This document shows, piece after piece, positions 12,731 through 25,400 of a stretch of 64,000 nucleotides of DNA (positions within the stretch are counted from its first letter, which is position 1; each line of letters starts with the position of its first letter). The DNA is from Marthasterias glacialis (lineage: Eukaryota; Echinodermata; Asteroidea; Forcipulatida; Asteriidae). The translations under genes were made by a program, and so were the position numbers. The notes beneath the pieces are model-generated. The model searched no databases. It worked only from the letters and a program-made list of their open reading frames with translations, and was not told the origin of the DNA. The DNA lies in NCBI GenBank assembly GCA_911728455.2, contig OU452232.1, positions 2,019,501-2,083,500 on the forward strand. Reading direction: 5' to 3'.

Positions 12731-13893
12731 TTCACAAAGTGCTCTGAATCATCTCAAACTAGGTTAAGGTACATGTAAATGAATCAATCAAGAGGTGCAG
12801 TCACAATACAAATCACCATGGCGATGGGGGGTATAAACAAGTGAGCAATTGTCTCCCCATGATAGAATAGATGAATCTGCCATGAAACACCGAACCCATC
12901 AAATGAAAGTAAAACCTGGCCGGTGATTGTGGGGGATTCATAGTGGTAACTTGGTTAAAAATGTTCAGCCGTGTAGTTATCCATCAAATACTCCAATAAT
13001 TTTAATGCCAGGGATGAGATTTGCCAATTGTGAACATTCCTGAAAATGGCTTGCAGGCCTGGGTTCCCCCTTATTCTAGACCCGGAACTTCCCAGACGTT
13101 ACAATTCAGGGGGTTTACAGACTCTGTACATCACCAGAAATACAAAACTACAGATTTGGACACGATGTGGACAATTTCTTTCTCCCTTTGGTGACTGCTT
13201 CACTTCTTTCTAGAAAGTTTGAATTCTCAAGGAGGTTTTGAGAAAATCCTGAAATCAGGAAAAACTCTTGAGAAATCTCATGCCTGTAATGCAGATTTGA
13301 AAGGGGAGATTTTGATGGAAAGAAATGTAGAGGATAATCCTACATAGAAAGTAGAACCATTTATTTGTCTTCAATTAACCTGTGACAACACCTTTATGCA
13401 ACAAACCAATCCATTAAGCACCCTTCAAACACACCACATCAATCATGGTGAACCATTTGCAGGCGTATGCTAAATTTGTATGAGATATATTGCATGTCAA
13501 GAAAAAAAAGTCAAGTCGGGCAATTTTTGAGATAATGGTGTAATTCTTTTGGGTGCACCATATCTTAAAGTTGCTTGGTCCCATTTCTGGGCCGATTTTG
13601 ACCCCGAAATACAGATGTTAATTTTGTACAGCTATTTTTATAGATTCAAGAAAGATATTAGCTTTCATTTAATGTATGGAAAACATCTGCCAATGATTAA
13701 TGGTCGATATTTAAAAACTAAAAATGAATTGTTGTCGGGACCTCCACGTTATCTCTTGTCCATCGGCCATGTACAAACAATTTGGCATGTTACATGTATT
13801 TAGGGCATTTTCCATGGCATATGCGGAAGTATTTGCATGTTTTCCGTTTTGAAACGGCATCATCTGTCAAAATTCATTTAGCGAAAACATTAT

Positions 13894-14116
13894 TTAAAAC
13901 CCCAGCTCAACATTGGTAAACTGACTGTAAATGCTTCCATTTTTGCAAAAATCAAGATATTTGTAGTAAAACTAACCTGTGAAAATGCCAGCTCATTGCG
14001 TTTTCTTGTTTGCCAGAAAACAGTAAAAATGCATTTCTTTATACCATGTAAGGTAGGCTACATGTAAATCTGTGAACATTTATGTTTTTCTCAACCAATG
14101 TTGAGCTTGGGCTTAA
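13894..14116 (+). mobile_element. TTAA-flanked MITE, copy 2
   Basis: Same family as 885-1062. The left end CCCCAGCTCAACATTGGTAA and the right end CCAATGTTGAGCTTGGGC lie between TTAA at 13894-13897 and 14113-14116. The interior shares ACTGACTGTAAATGCTTCCA and TCTGTGAACATTTATG with the other copies. It lies just 3' of the RIM zinc-finger exon on that gene's strand, so it sits in the next intron. Confidence 0.85.
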
Positions 14117-14307
14117 AAAACATTCTTTCGCCGAAAATTGGGCCATCACCTTTAATCACTTCCAGGAAGAAGAAGTTACAACAACATCTATCTCTACCAT
14201 GCCAAGATTCAATTTCCACACCAATTTTTTTTTAGATTTCTAACAAGCCCGCTGAATTGTGAATTGTTAAATGGATTAGTCTTTCTTCTTTTTCCTTCAA
14301 TTCTCAC

Positions 14308-14515
14308 CTTGTTTGATCTCAGCGTTACTCTGCCTCCACACCGTGCACATGATTTCAGATTGCAGTAACTACAGGAATGACCCACGCCATCAGCAAACTT
14401 TGTCTTGTGACAGATTTGGCAAACTGCTCCGTTTTGAGGAACACCTTTGGTCTTGTTCTCCACGGCAACGGCTTGCGTTGTCTGCTGGACGCGGTCAAGA
14501 TCGTCTTTTAAGGCT
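14308..14515 (-). CDS. RIMS: RIM (regulating synaptic membrane exocytosis) exon with zinc finger
   Basis: This internal exon encodes residues 74-143 of the RIM model. It is preceded by a pyrimidine-rich acceptor, TTTTATCCAATCAG, and ends at the donor AAG|GTGAGA. The frame begins ALKDDLDRVQQ and then runs GAVCQICHKTKFADGVGHSC, followed by a Cys-rich SYCNLKSCARCGGR segment ending RSNK. The six visible cysteines fall at about residues 106, 109, 122, 125, 130 and 133. They match the FYVE-like zinc finger within the Rab3-binding region of RIM active-zone scaffolds; the last Cys pair should be in the next exon. The exon starts in phase 2, which joins the phase-2 end of 36895-37115 to complete an Arg codon. 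In known RIMs this region binds Rab3-GTP on synaptic vesicles and Munc13 at presynaptic active zones. Confidence 0.93.
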
Positions 14516-14649
14516 CTGATTGGATAAAACGGGGAAAAGAAGGATGTCAAATTAGTTGCTTTGAAAGAGTAAGAAAAACAGCAAGAAATGTGTTTCTGAA
14601 TTCTATTTCATACTCAACAGGTAAAAAGGAACTATATGTTCAGACAGTA

Positions 14650-14810
14650 GTCACACAGTAAACTCCACATTGACCCCTTGCATGTACATGTAAGTCACTT
14701 GGGCGATTGTGCCACGCTCACCATTTTGGGAGTCAAAGGGTAAGCGTGTAATCGCCGCATCGCCTAAAATTCGCACTACACTGTATATCACACACATCGA
14801 CTACCAAAAT
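14650..14810 (+). repeat. Dispersed repeat shared with 30.5 and 40.8 kb
   Basis: Contains CCATTTTGGGAGTCAA, a GGCGATT/ATCGCC motif and a TTGACCC motif. The same blocks occur around 30520-30720 and 40775-40915 in various orientations. Interspersed element of unknown class with no coding capacity. Confidence 0.5.
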
Positions 14811-15029
14811 GGCACACCCAAGATTGTTGTGATGATGATGTCACGTGAATTGGATCAATAGAATAGAACAACCCTTTAACAAAATCTCCAAGTAAACTGA
14901 ATTGAGTTTTACTTTGTTTCTGAACACAAATCCAGAACTATATAAAAGTATAAATCATGCTGTGAACCAGACAAAATTTTAGGTGTCTTGCTGGACGCCA
15001 TGTTTGCATATTATTTGTGTTTTGCCCAT

Positions 15030-15195
15030 ACCATCGTGGGTTGGAATCCCACTTGAGGAATATGCCTGTGAGGTTATTTTTCACAGGACACGAGGGAAAG
15101 TACTGAGTATACAGTGCTTTAACACACATCGGTGTATGGGCAAAAACACTAATAATATTCTTTATCCCCGATGCAAAATTAACATCTATCACCAT
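15030..15195 (+). mobile_element. SINE-like repeat, family D
   Basis: Contains GGTTGGAATCCCACTTGAGG (a degenerate box-B-like start), GCCTGTGAGGTTATTTTTCA, AAAGTACTGAGTATACAGTG, ACACATCGGTGTATGGGC and TTCTTTATCCCCGATGCAAA. The same order recurs at 43505-43705, 47225-47405 and, inverted, 44650-44770. The copy at 43.5 kb has a clearer GGGTTCAAATCCCACCC, which suggests a tRNA-derived promoter. Confidence 0.75.
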
Positions 15196-16212
15196 GTTTG
15201 CAATTTGGACTGTTTCTCGGCATAATTTAGGCCAACAATGTACATTTCTTGTAAATAAAAATTGGGGCGAATTATATTTTCTAAGTTCTAAATTCTAAAT
15301 TTAGTCTCTATTTCATGGTGTATACAAATTGGACAAAAACCCTGACACTGGCTAAATTTATGCACACATGTGGTGAACTACGCATATGTACCCTAGTTTT
15401 GTATGACACCAGTGAGGCCTGTGCACAGTAAATGCGCTGTACAATATATTATGGGCAATCCCTAGCTAAAAATCAATAGGCTTATACCAACTACAGTCCC
15501 ACATAGATTGGCAGCAGATTGTCATTTACCACTAGTGTTATATTATTCACTATATGTATATTGCTCACAACCTGGTGTCTGCAACAATTCCACCTCCTCT
15601 TGTCTCATTTACATAATTGATTCGGTGGTGGTGGTGGGGGGGGGGGTTGTGACATGAGAATTTGTTCAACCAGAATGGCAGGTAATATTGGTGTAGTGTG
15701 TTAGCCTATTTGTGGCCAAGCCAAACCGTAGACGTGTACAGATGGCTTGGGTGCATTTTCACAGGGATGTAGTGTGCTGGGCCAGCATGTCATGTACATA
15801 TATATTGAAAACTGTTTGTCCGAAAGGCGTCAGCAAAGAACATTTTCAGAGTGAGACGGTTGAGCAAAAATGGTTGGAAACAGCCACACTTTGAAGGGAC
15901 AGTGTGGAGTTAAAGCCATGCATACATGTAGTTGAAATTATAAAAGGATATTTTTTTTTAAATTGCAAATAAATAATGCGCTGAAAAGGAAAACTGACTT
16001 TTGGTTACATCTTTCTTCATTTTATACTACAACAAAATAAATATAATTTATGTATGGCCAGGCAACTTAAGTAAGTGTAGTTTTAAACAACTGTTTCTAA
16101 AAGAAACAGTATTTCAGACAGAGATTATTTCTCAGGGATGACAGGCGTTCTACCAATTTTACACCAACTTTGTTATTGATTTAAAAATAAACAATTATTT
16201 TTCATTAAATAA

Positions 16213-16508
16213 CCAATAACCAATGATGTACCATCCCTTTATGATATGTTTCTTGAAAACTAGAGGATTGGAATGAATGTACTCTTCCAATAACCAATGA
16301 TGTACCATCCCTTTATGATATGTTTCTTGATAACTAGAGGATTGGAATGAATGTACTCTTCCAATAACCAATGATGTACTATCCCTTTATGATATGTTTT
16401 TTGATAACTAAGGATTGGAATGAATGTACTCTTCTAATAACCAATGCTGTACCATCCCTTTATGATATGTTCCTTGAAAACTACAGGATTGGAATGAAAG
16501 TACTCTTC
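16213..16508 (+). repeat. 74-bp tandem repeat, four copies (array 1)
   Basis: Unit begins CCAATAACCAATGATGTACC, continues ATCCCTTTATGATATGTTTC and ends GAATGAATGTACTCTT. Copies start near 16213, 16287, 16361 and 16435. The same unit forms a second four-copy array at 34660-34945. Confidence 0.93.
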
Positions 16509-17920
16509 CCTAATAGTGAAACAAAATAAAGGATTTAATTTTAAAAAAACTCAAGTTTACATATAAGTAAATTCTTTTTTAAAAATGAGTTGAAACAATT
16601 ATCCACAAAAATATTTGTGAGGTTTATTTTTGATTTTGCAGCCAAGACAACACAGCATGAGCATTATGTGCGCACAGTCATTATGTCTGCTGAACCCAAG
16701 ATTGTCCACTGACCATGGGCCTAATTTGCATATAAATGAGATATCACTAATGAGCCGTGGCACTCTTAATGTTGTTTTGTTTTGGATTGTCAGGGGAGAT
16801 TTATTACAAGATGGAAATATGTCAACTGGTTTAACACTCTCGCACGTCACATTCACTATTTTCACCATGATTTCAAGCTTTGCGCAGGCATTTTGGACTT
16901 GCCACATTGCCGGTATAGATTCCGTCGTACATGTAGACGCAAGTTTATTTATTCTGTTCTAAAAATAGTAACCGTTCAGCCTTGGATTATGTAGTGCCTT
17001 GTTTTTCCCTGGTAGAAAACCGCCCTTTTTCTCACCAGACAGATAAGCTGACAATGTTCATCTTGAAAGCCGATTTAAATTTGTTACTTTTTCTCCTCTT
17101 TCTGGGAAATATTCACCAGGCGTAATATTTTAATCTTAAAAAAAAAACAGTAGAAAAATGTTTTCAAGTACAAAGGCTGACCTAAATGTGGTATAGGCTT
17201 CCATACTTTTTCAGGCTGTCTAATATAATAATAATAATAACTCATTCTTATCTAGCGCATTTCAGTTTATGAGAACTCACGATGTGTTTTACACTGTTAT
17301 TATTATTGTTCTGGTTTCTTAAAATTATTCAGATCTCCCGGCTCGAGGGCCAAATTACATCTGAATTCACAAAGTGAAAAAATTTACATCAATTCATTCA
17401 ACAAAGAAGAAAGTATACACTCAAAACACACACAAGTAAGAAATATTGTTGAGCATTTTTAGTTTAAAAAGGGATGGCGCTGTTCTTATATCTATTGGCT
17501 CGGCAAAGATGGATGGCAAGTTGGTCGGAGTTCCCGAAGATTGTTGGACCTAGAGGGAGGGGCCATTCTCTGTGGGGCGAATTTAAATGTTTGTTACCAA
17601 ATTTCAGGGAGAGCAAATCACATCTTATAAACAGACAGATAAGCCGACAATGTTTAACCAGAAAGCTGGTTTAAATTTGTTAAAAAAAAATTGTTTTTTA
17701 TAAAAAGCTGAAACTGTACTGTTTACAAAAGGAAATTCATAGTGACAAATAATTTACAGGAAATGTATGCGCTGCAGTCTAATAAATCATGAAACTAATA
17801 AATCATGAATCAGATAAATAAATAAATATCTATAAAAAAAACTGACAACATCTGGGCCCAATTTCATTCAGCTGCTTAAGCACAAAAAGCAACTAAGCAC
17901 GAAACAGTTTAGCTTAACAG

Positions 17921-18195
17921 GGCATTCAGGTTGCCACAGTGGTTTTTTTCCCTGCTTTTCACCTCTGTGGACCCCGGTTCGAATCCCGGACCGGAGCCTT
18001 GCATGTGGATTGGGTTTTCAGTCCCAACCTGGTTGCGTGGGTTTTTTCCTATTTGGGTTTTTCCTCCCACATCTAAAACTGACATTTCTTAATCAACTTC
18101 TCTACGCGGGTTTCTTCAGGCCTCCGGGTCACAGTGCTAGTCGCTTTTGTGGGTCCTTTGGTTTCATTACCAGAAAGATATATAATAATAATAAG
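17921..18195 (+). mobile_element. tRNA-derived SINE, family C
   Basis: The head carries a perfect box B, GGTTCGAATCC, near 17980, preceded by CACCTCTGTGGACCC. The body has GCATGTGGATTGGGTTTTCA, TTTTCCTCCCACATCTAAAA and TCATTACCAGAAAGATATA and ends in ATAATAATAA. Related copies lie at 18542-18790 (+), 30230-30500 (-) and 61635-61800 (-). Confidence 0.85.
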
Positions 18196-18541
18196 ATTAC
18201 CAGCCAAAATGCCAAGCAATAAATGTACATGTACCGCTTGTGACTGGTCCCATGCTAACTTTTGCTCAGCAGAAAATTGTTAAGCAGTATTTTCCGCTTA
18301 AGCAGCTCTATGAAAGCGTGTCCTGTTCGCAATGTGTAAATTATGGAAAAAGCGGTTTCAAACAAGTGGGTTTTCAATTGCCGTTTCAAAATGTCCAGAC
18401 CAATTTGAGAACGAAGTCTAATCTTACTGATTACTGATGGAAAAAAAAATTAAAAAATGGAAATCAGATTACAGTTAAAAGAAGATCATGCATGAATTAA
18501 ATGTACATCTAAAATGATTGTATGCTTGTATTTTTTACAGG

Positions 18542-18790
18542 GGCTAAAGTTGGCTTAGTGGTATCTTGCCCTGTCCTACATCTCAGTGGATCCCGGTTCG
18601 AATCCAGCCTTGGGTCAGAAACAACAGATTATCATATGGATTGGGTTTTCAATCCCCACCTGGTCGGCAGGTTTTCCCTATTTAGGGTTTTCCTCCCACA
18701 TCTAAAACTGACATTTCTTCTACATCTTCTCTACTCATGTATCTTCAGGCCTACGAGCCACTTTGTAGTAAGTTTTTAGGATCCCTTGAA
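18542..18790 (+). mobile_element. tRNA-derived SINE, family C
   Basis: A diverged copy with GTTGGCTTAGTGGTATC (box-A-like), GGTTCGAATCC (box B), ATATGGATTGGGTTTTCA and CCTCCCACATCTAAAACTGA. It lies 350 bp from another copy in the same orientation, so it is an independent insertion or a segmental duplication. Confidence 0.8.
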
Positions 18791-18961
18791 AGATTTTTTT
18801 TTTAAATGAAAACTGCTCCAATCTGGTTTAAATTACAAGCAATCACGAGATAACAATTCCTATTAAAAAGAAGGACTTTGCAACAAACCCATTGTCACTC
18901 AAAAAAATACATAAATCTAGGTTCATTATACTTCATTTGTAATAATGACCCGTTCTCACAG

Positions 18962-19265
18962 CACATTTTACAATAACGTATCAATACACTTTACATTAGT
19001 GCCCTGGTCATTGGGCCGATAACTTTCCTGTAATCTTTCTCAGCTCCCTGGGGAGTATACAGCCCCGAGCTGCCGTGGCGCTCCAAAGGCTTTTTCAAAC
19101 ACAATATCAACCTCTACCCTCGCAGGTACCCATTTATACCCCTGGGTGAAGAGAAGCACTTATAGTAAAGCATCTTGCTCAAGGACACAAATGTCAGGAC
19201 CAGGATTCGAACCCACACCCCGATGACTCAACCACCACAACTTGATACTCAGAGCATTAGACATG
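18962..19265 (-). mobile_element. tRNA-derived SINE, family B
   Basis: Minus-strand copy. Read on the minus strand it has a box-B-like GGTTCGAATCC, then TGTCCTTGAGCAAGATGC, CAGGGGTATAAATGGGTACC, GGCAGCTCGGGGCTGTATAC and TCCCCAGGGAGCTGAGAAAG. The same body occurs at 61015-61345. The conserved CCCAGGGAGCTGAGA block resembles the central or 3' domain of deuterostome SINEs; that family link is from memory and not tested. Confidence 0.8.
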
Positions 19266-19874
19266 CTAAATGTACCCTTTCACCACAGTAATAACCCTTC
19301 ACACTTCTTTTCAAAAATATTTTGTTCTGGTAAATTTAAACAGTCCTTTGAAAATGAAAGTCAGCAATTCTTCCAGAGGATTTTTTTAAATTCTTGAAAT
19401 GCTGTTAATATTTCCGGTAACTCATAAAATGGCTCAGTGCTCAAGATCTATTCAAAATATAGATCAGGGGATTTGGGAGAATTTGAATAATTTCTGGACC
19501 TTAGGAGGATGTTCCTTACTTGAAACAATTAGAGGACATTGTTTAGAAATATATATATATATATATGGGGGCTATCCTAAAATGGAAAGAGATTAATGTT
19601 GGTATAATTTTACTCTCTGGCTGGTCCAGATTTTTGATATTTATTTTAACATTTATTTTTTAATAAAATTGTAAGCCAGTCATATTAGCATTGCCGTGAT
19701 GATGCTAAGTGAAGTTTTTTTTTACCAAAATAAACAGCTATATATAAAAAAAAAAGCTGCAGGTTCAATAAATGTTTGTTTTTTGAAAAGAGTACTTAAT
19801 TCTTATTCTAAACCCGATCTTTCCAGGAATCAAAATCTGGTTATAAATGATAAAACCAAAGGAAATACTACATT

Positions 19875-20219
19875 TTAAAGCCCCAGCTCAACATTGGTAA
19901 ACTGACTGTAAAGCTTCCAATCTTTGCACAAATCAAGATATCTGTAAAAAAATAAATAAATAAATAAAACTGTGAAAATGTAAGCTCATTTCGTTGTTTC
20001 ATTTGCGAGAAAAAAATAAAAATGCATTCAGCATTTTTGCACGCATTCCTACAGGCAGGGTTTTCGTCTCACTTCATTTATTATTTGAAAAACAGTAACA
20101 CTTCAGGCAGAAATATTTCAAGGAAAGTTTTCTACCACCGTTATCTTTACACCATGTAAATCTGTGAACATTTATACATGTATTTGTCTTTCTTACCAAT
20201 GTTAAGCTGGGGATTTTAA
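19875..20219 (+). mobile_element. TTAA-flanked MITE, copy 3 (long form)
   Basis: Left end AGCCCCAGCTCAACATTGG and right end CCAATGTTAAGCTGGGG lie between TTAA at 19875-19878 and 20216-20219. The 345-bp interior shares GCATTCAGCATTTTTG and CTTCAGGCAGAAATATTTC with the copy at 63.1 kb in opposite orientation. These two are the longer form; the copies at 0.9 and 13.9 kb are internally deleted. Confidence 0.88.
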
Positions 20220-20274
20220 GTCAAAAATAAAATAAAATAAAAATTTACATCCCCAGGTGCATGTAACTGAAGGG

Positions 20275-20420
20275 AACCTCTGCCGGGCTCGAATTTTACA
20301 CTGGACCACAGGCCTGAGGCCAGTGATTTTAGCATCAGGCCAGTAAACTCACGACTGGACAAGTCTGGCAGTCTTGTGTTTTTCAATTGAATAATAATAC
20401 CTCACTGTGTAATATCTTTA
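20275..20420 (+). repeat. Dispersed repeat, inverted relative to 47028-47155
   Basis: Contains CCACAGGCCTGAGGCCAGTG, GGCCAGTAAACTCA, GACTGGACAAGTC and TTTCAATTGAATAATAATAC, then CCTCACTGTGTAATA. The same blocks appear inverted at 47028-47155 in SH3BP5 intron 2. No coding capacity. Confidence 0.7.
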
Positions 20421-21904
20421 CCAAAAAGAAACATGAAAAATGATGTTCAAAATGTTGACTTTGAATCTGATCAATATCTTTCATTTCTGTATCAAAATAT
20501 CCTCTTAGTGCTCGTTCAAATAAAAACAGTTTCCATTTTAAACTTTGTAGAAAGTTCCTTCTTATTAAGATTCTGGTCTTGTAAAATAAATTCTGGACCA
20601 GTAAAAATTTCGAGCTACATGTACAAGCCCTGCGGTCTTGTGAAATTTTACCCCAACTTGGGAGCCCTGCTCTGCCGGTATTCTTAAGATGTAATTATTT
20701 TTGTGTGGCTCATTGATGCGATCTCGCTCAAAGATAAAGATAAGATGTCAATATTCTCTCTGGACTGGAAACCTGACTAATGAACAGCTAGCAACTGAAT
20801 AAATTGAACTTCAAATTTAACCATTTTGCTTTTTCTGAACTGTTCCGATGTATCTTTAACCGTCATGTACGTGTACATTGTACATTGTACATAGACCAGT
20901 AGAACCACAATCAATACAGTAATGACATCTAGTATTATGTGTAGCACTACACATCTCCTACATAACATTGCTACAGAAAGGCTAGTAATGATATGAAGGG
21001 AATAGCAAACTACCGACTACACGCCAAACGCTGCGCCGTTCGTTAGCCGTACCCATCATGATCAACATAGGCGCTGTATTCACCTGCCTTAGACCCAGTG
21101 CAGTAGATGTGATGGGACCGTACATGTGCATTATACCAACCGTCATGCAAATTCGCTGCGATGGGTTAAAAATAGAAGTGTAATGAGTGGCCCCCGTGGG
21201 GATAATGGAACGTTCCTGCATAAATGCTTCAGTGTGGTTGACATTAAAAACAATTTCGATGTCATCACCAGGATGAAGTGTGATTTTCTTTTTTAACCAG
21301 ACTGTGGAATTTTGTCATCAATTTAACTGTATAGTGTTCATGTTTTGACTGAGTTTATGTTAAAAATCTATTTCAAAACGGCCCAAAATATCACTTCATT
21401 TGTAATGACAAAAGTTTTTATACAATGTACAGATATTTTTATGTGCAGCCTACAAAAATTACAAAATTAGAAAATATTTTTTAAATTAAAACATTACACA
21501 TGTACACATGCACATGTACATGTACATGTACATGCATAAACTGAACTGTCTTGTGTAGGCCAGAAACTTCAATAAAAAAAAATCAGGATTGAATAATACA
21601 ATTATCTGGGATCATACAAGTGTAAATTGTACAAAGGATTGACCCTGCACAAAATGTATTATTATTACATGTACTTTTACTATCGATATTATAATATAAA
21701 ATTGTGAGTTTATACACTACAACACTAACTCGCTGCTCAAATGCAGAATCACTTACAAGGCCCTACATATTAAATCAAATGGCACGAGACTCGCAGTCAA
21801 CACCATTTTAAAATTCCCCAACATGAGCGTGCGTATATTTTGTAACAATTTGTATGGAAATCTGGTATATCAAGCAACAAACCACAAGGGAAACTGACTG
21901 GATA

Positions 21905-22190
21905 AATTTTAAATCAATTTGGGGGTGAAGGAAGAAAAACAGGCTGGGGTGTGATTTGAACCTGTGACCACCAGCTAAACATACCGACACTCTACCAACT
22001 GAGCTACGCAGCATTAATGTTGGCAGTCGCCCTAATTTGTCAATAACTTTGTTTAGTGACAAAATAGGGAGAACGCCAACACAAGGGCTGGATAGCTCAA
22101 TTGGTAGAGCGTCAGTACCTTTAGCTGGTGGTCGCAGGTTCAAATCCCGCTCCAGTCAATTCTTCTTTGTTCACCCCAAAATTGAAATGA
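21905..22190. repeat. Palindrome with a tRNA-like sequence on each arm
   Basis: The minus-strand arm (about 21940-22010) and plus-strand arm (about 22085-22160) carry the same tRNA-like head: TAGCTCAGTTGGTAGAG or TAGCTCAATTGGTAGAGC, TTTAGCTGGTGGTC, AGGTTCAAATC, then TTCACCCC. The spacer is also self-complementary (GTTGGCAGTCGCCCTAATTT against AAATAGGGAGAACGCCAAC). The plus arm folds as a cloverleaf-like shape, but the anticodon loop lacks the invariant T33. I therefore read it as a SINE or foldback pair and not as tRNA genes. Confidence 0.75.
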
Positions 22191-22367
22191 GCAGGATACC
22201 AGTCAAAAATTGTACTTAATGTGACATGGTATTTTGGTTGGTAACCTTAGTCTGGTTAGCGAAATTTCTATGCGATTGGGCCCAGATTCTTACTGCTAGA
22301 CCCTCCAAAGGGTAACAGAAAACTATCAACACAAATTAATCAGAAGAACTAAGGCAAGGTTCAATAG

Positions 22368-22440
22368 ACCTTATGCGTCTGACGTCATGAGTCTCATAGA
22401 GTACAAACAGCGCCCTCACTGAGGTCAAAACGGCCGTAAG
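22368..22440 (+). mobile_element. Fragment of CRE-bearing MITE
   Basis: Reads AATAGACCTTATGCGTC, then a TGACGTCA palindrome at 22380-22387 and GCGCCCTCACTGAGGTCAAA. It matches one arm of the element at 40571-40745 in opposite orientation. The partner arm was not found. Confidence 0.65.
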
Positions 22441-25400
22441 TTCACTGCAGGAAAACGACTGTGCATACCCTCTATATAAGCCAAGGCTTGTAGCAGCTTG
22501 CCTTTTAATAACATTTTCATATTCAAGATATTTTAAATCAGCAAAATTAGATCATTTCTTTTGTGTGAGTTTACAGTCAATTTTGACATCTAACTGTATT
22601 CAGACATGTTGATACAACATATCTAGTCATGATTGTGAAAAAAAAATCATTTCAATCTATAGATTACACTAATAATCACATCAGATTACCCAAACAAGTT
22701 TACTAAATAAATTACAAGGTATGTTTTTGAACTTTTGTTATTTAGATTTCTGGGGAGCTCCAGAAAGCCTGCTAAAATTAATGATAAACAATCAAAGTAA
22801 ATAGTGTTGGGCCTAACATGGTGAGTGTTTATAAAATCCCTACCAAATCTGAGGTACTATCAACGTTTAAAACAGGCAAATCTGCTCTGCACTCAAATCC
22901 ATGAAGTCAGCTTTAACCATTAATTTCACCACTGCTAATTCAAAGTACATTTGACATCATCAATTCTTGATGAATGACGTCAACTTCTGTCATGCAGCAG
23001 TTTCACAGCTGAACCATGCTGAACTTTTGCGATCGTTTGACGCAAAGCTCTGTTCTGACATAACAACAACACCTCATTCTGGAAATCAACACTAAAATAC
23101 ACTGGATTCAAATCAAAATTTGACCATTCTAAATTCACGTTATCAATTAAGAATCAGAACCGAGGCCACCGAGGCCATTGGCCTCATGCCCTGTCGAGTT
23201 GGCCAGCATGCCCTTCAGAAAAATTGCACTGTCACCACCAACTTGGCCAGCAAGCCCTAGTACAATTTCTCTGCTTTGGCCAGCAAAGGCCTGCCCCCGT
23301 TTTTCTTACGAACGAGGCCTGAAGAATGCCACAAATATCCCTCTTCCTCACTCCACACCCTCTGCAATATTAAACAGTTTCTTGATTATACTACCTTTGT
23401 ACAGACGACATCTTTTGGTGCGTCCTTCATGTGTACAGTCTCTACGCAAATGTACCAAAACCAAGTACGTAAACTGTTGCTTCTTCACAGACCGTTGACT
23501 GAAGCCCAGACTGTCAAAATCATTTCACAAAAACTCTACTTATCATGCCTCGCACCAACTACATGATTATCAAGTCTACCTTAGAAGTACAGCCACATCA
23601 TCCCTCACAGTTTGTAATCCTTCTCATAAAAAAAAACTCAATCCTCCATCTCCCGTCAGAAAATGACTCCATTCATTCCTCAAGGCCAACAAAGACATTT
23701 GATATTTTCTCAAGCCCGGCCAATTTGATCGCAGAATACAAGATGTTTTAACGAGACAAAATCCATACAAAACGCAGCATTTTCTTTTTACATATCCACG
23801 AACAATAGAAAGTGCACTTGACTAGGAGAGTAAATATTTGCCTTTTATTTTCAATTATCATCTTTTTATAAAGAAGAAAAACAATTGAAAAAATAATTTT
23901 TTTTTTTTTTTTTTGAAGACTATCATTTGGTAAATGTCATCACAATGGAAGCTTGTGATTTCACATGTCATCTGAAAACATTTCAAATGGTTTTATCTAC
24001 GAAACACTTATTGTAATATGCTGTCAAGATTTCACACATTGCTCGCACCTCACATCACTGTCTCTGTCATTTTCTGTAAATATTCCAGGCTTGAAGCTTA
24101 CACCTCTAACTCTCTCACAGATGACATGTAAATGGGGACTGCAGTACTTAATGAAACAATACAGGATCGATATTCATCTAGTTTTTGTATTTTTTTTTTT
24201 TTTTTTTAATTAGTATCAGTCTGAAAACTTACAGATTATGAAGTAAATACCAGTACCAATCTTCCATAGAAATATTTCTGTCTGATATACTGTCAAAGTT
24301 GAGAAAATCAAATTTGAAGACCCTGATTTTAATTTTGGTTGTAACAATCGAAATTAAGACCAACGTCTTAACATGCTGAAAAGTGTGCACGGTTTTTCAC
24401 TGTTTTCTCCTCACTCAGATCACGGATTGAGCTCAAATTTTCACAGGTTTATGTTTTTCCATGTATGTATATATTGAATCACACAAAGTAAGAATTACTG
24501 CACTATCAGCTTTAAAACCACTTTGAAGATAAGGTAAGAATTCCCCCCCCCCAATAATTTATAGAAATACAAGATGGAATTTCTGTCAAAGCAAATATCT
24601 GGTGCCTTCCAAAGCTTACAAAAATGACAATGTTAAAAAAAGTTATCAGATTTTATAATCACATCCTATCCCTTTCAAAAAATGTCTTTTTGTCACAAGC
24701 ATTTAAACTCAAACTGAATCTTGTTTACAAATAATCATCCAGACTTCAAACCTTTTGTCTTACATGGGAGCTATTGTTATGTGATCACATGACCAACCCA
24801 CACCATCAGTATCAAATGTCAAACGCAAACAATGCCGTTCCTAATGCAAGCATTTGATGTGTCTCCACTGTGCAATTCAGCATTAACATCTCCGTCCAAT
24901 GCCGCAGCCTTCCCAGCCGCACAAATGTCCCCATTTTACAAAACATGGATGACTGTTGCCACGGCAACCCGAACCACCTGTCAAGGACCTCTGGCATTTA
25001 GGAAGAGGAGTTATGGATGCAATCAGAGTCAGCTGAGTGGGAGTAAGACAGGAGAGCACAGAATGAGCTTCTTGGCATGACAGCACAACATTGCTCTACA
25101 ACCCACTAGGGGGATAGTTCTGGGCTATTGTCCTATTACATGTAGCGATCAAACAGCCCAGCTTAGGTGTCAATTCATCAAACGGAACGCATTAATGTTT
25201 CATTCATGTCAACTTCAAAGTATCTTTGATCAAAAGTATTGAGAGTCAGATATTAAATTTCCTGGATTATTAATATAAATTTATCTAGGCTAAATACAAA
25301 TACATTTTAAGTAATATCGCCACCCTGTACTTTTTTTTTTTTTTTTTTTTGAGGAAAAGTGCATCAGGAGTACTAAAAACTGATTTATTATTAAGTTGAA

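Larger units (their letters stand above)
1..14307. other. Repeat-rich non-coding DNA, probably RIM intron
   Basis: This stretch lies 3' of the RIM zinc-finger exon on the minus strand, so it is probably RIM intron. The exon that should complete the zinc finger, with the last Cys-x2-Cys pair, was not recognised here and may lie beyond the left edge. Apart from the repeats and the THAP remnant listed separately, I see only AT-rich unique sequence. The open frames here are short and lack conserved motifs or matching splice sites. Confidence 0.5.

Noticed and set aside
20982-21221. 79-codon minus frame
   Set aside because: No family resemblance or splice sites consistent with RIM.
22085-22160. 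Plus-strand tRNA gene
   Set aside because: The cloverleaf can be drawn, but the anticodon loop has C instead of T at position 33 and an inverted twin lies next to it, as expected for a repeat.
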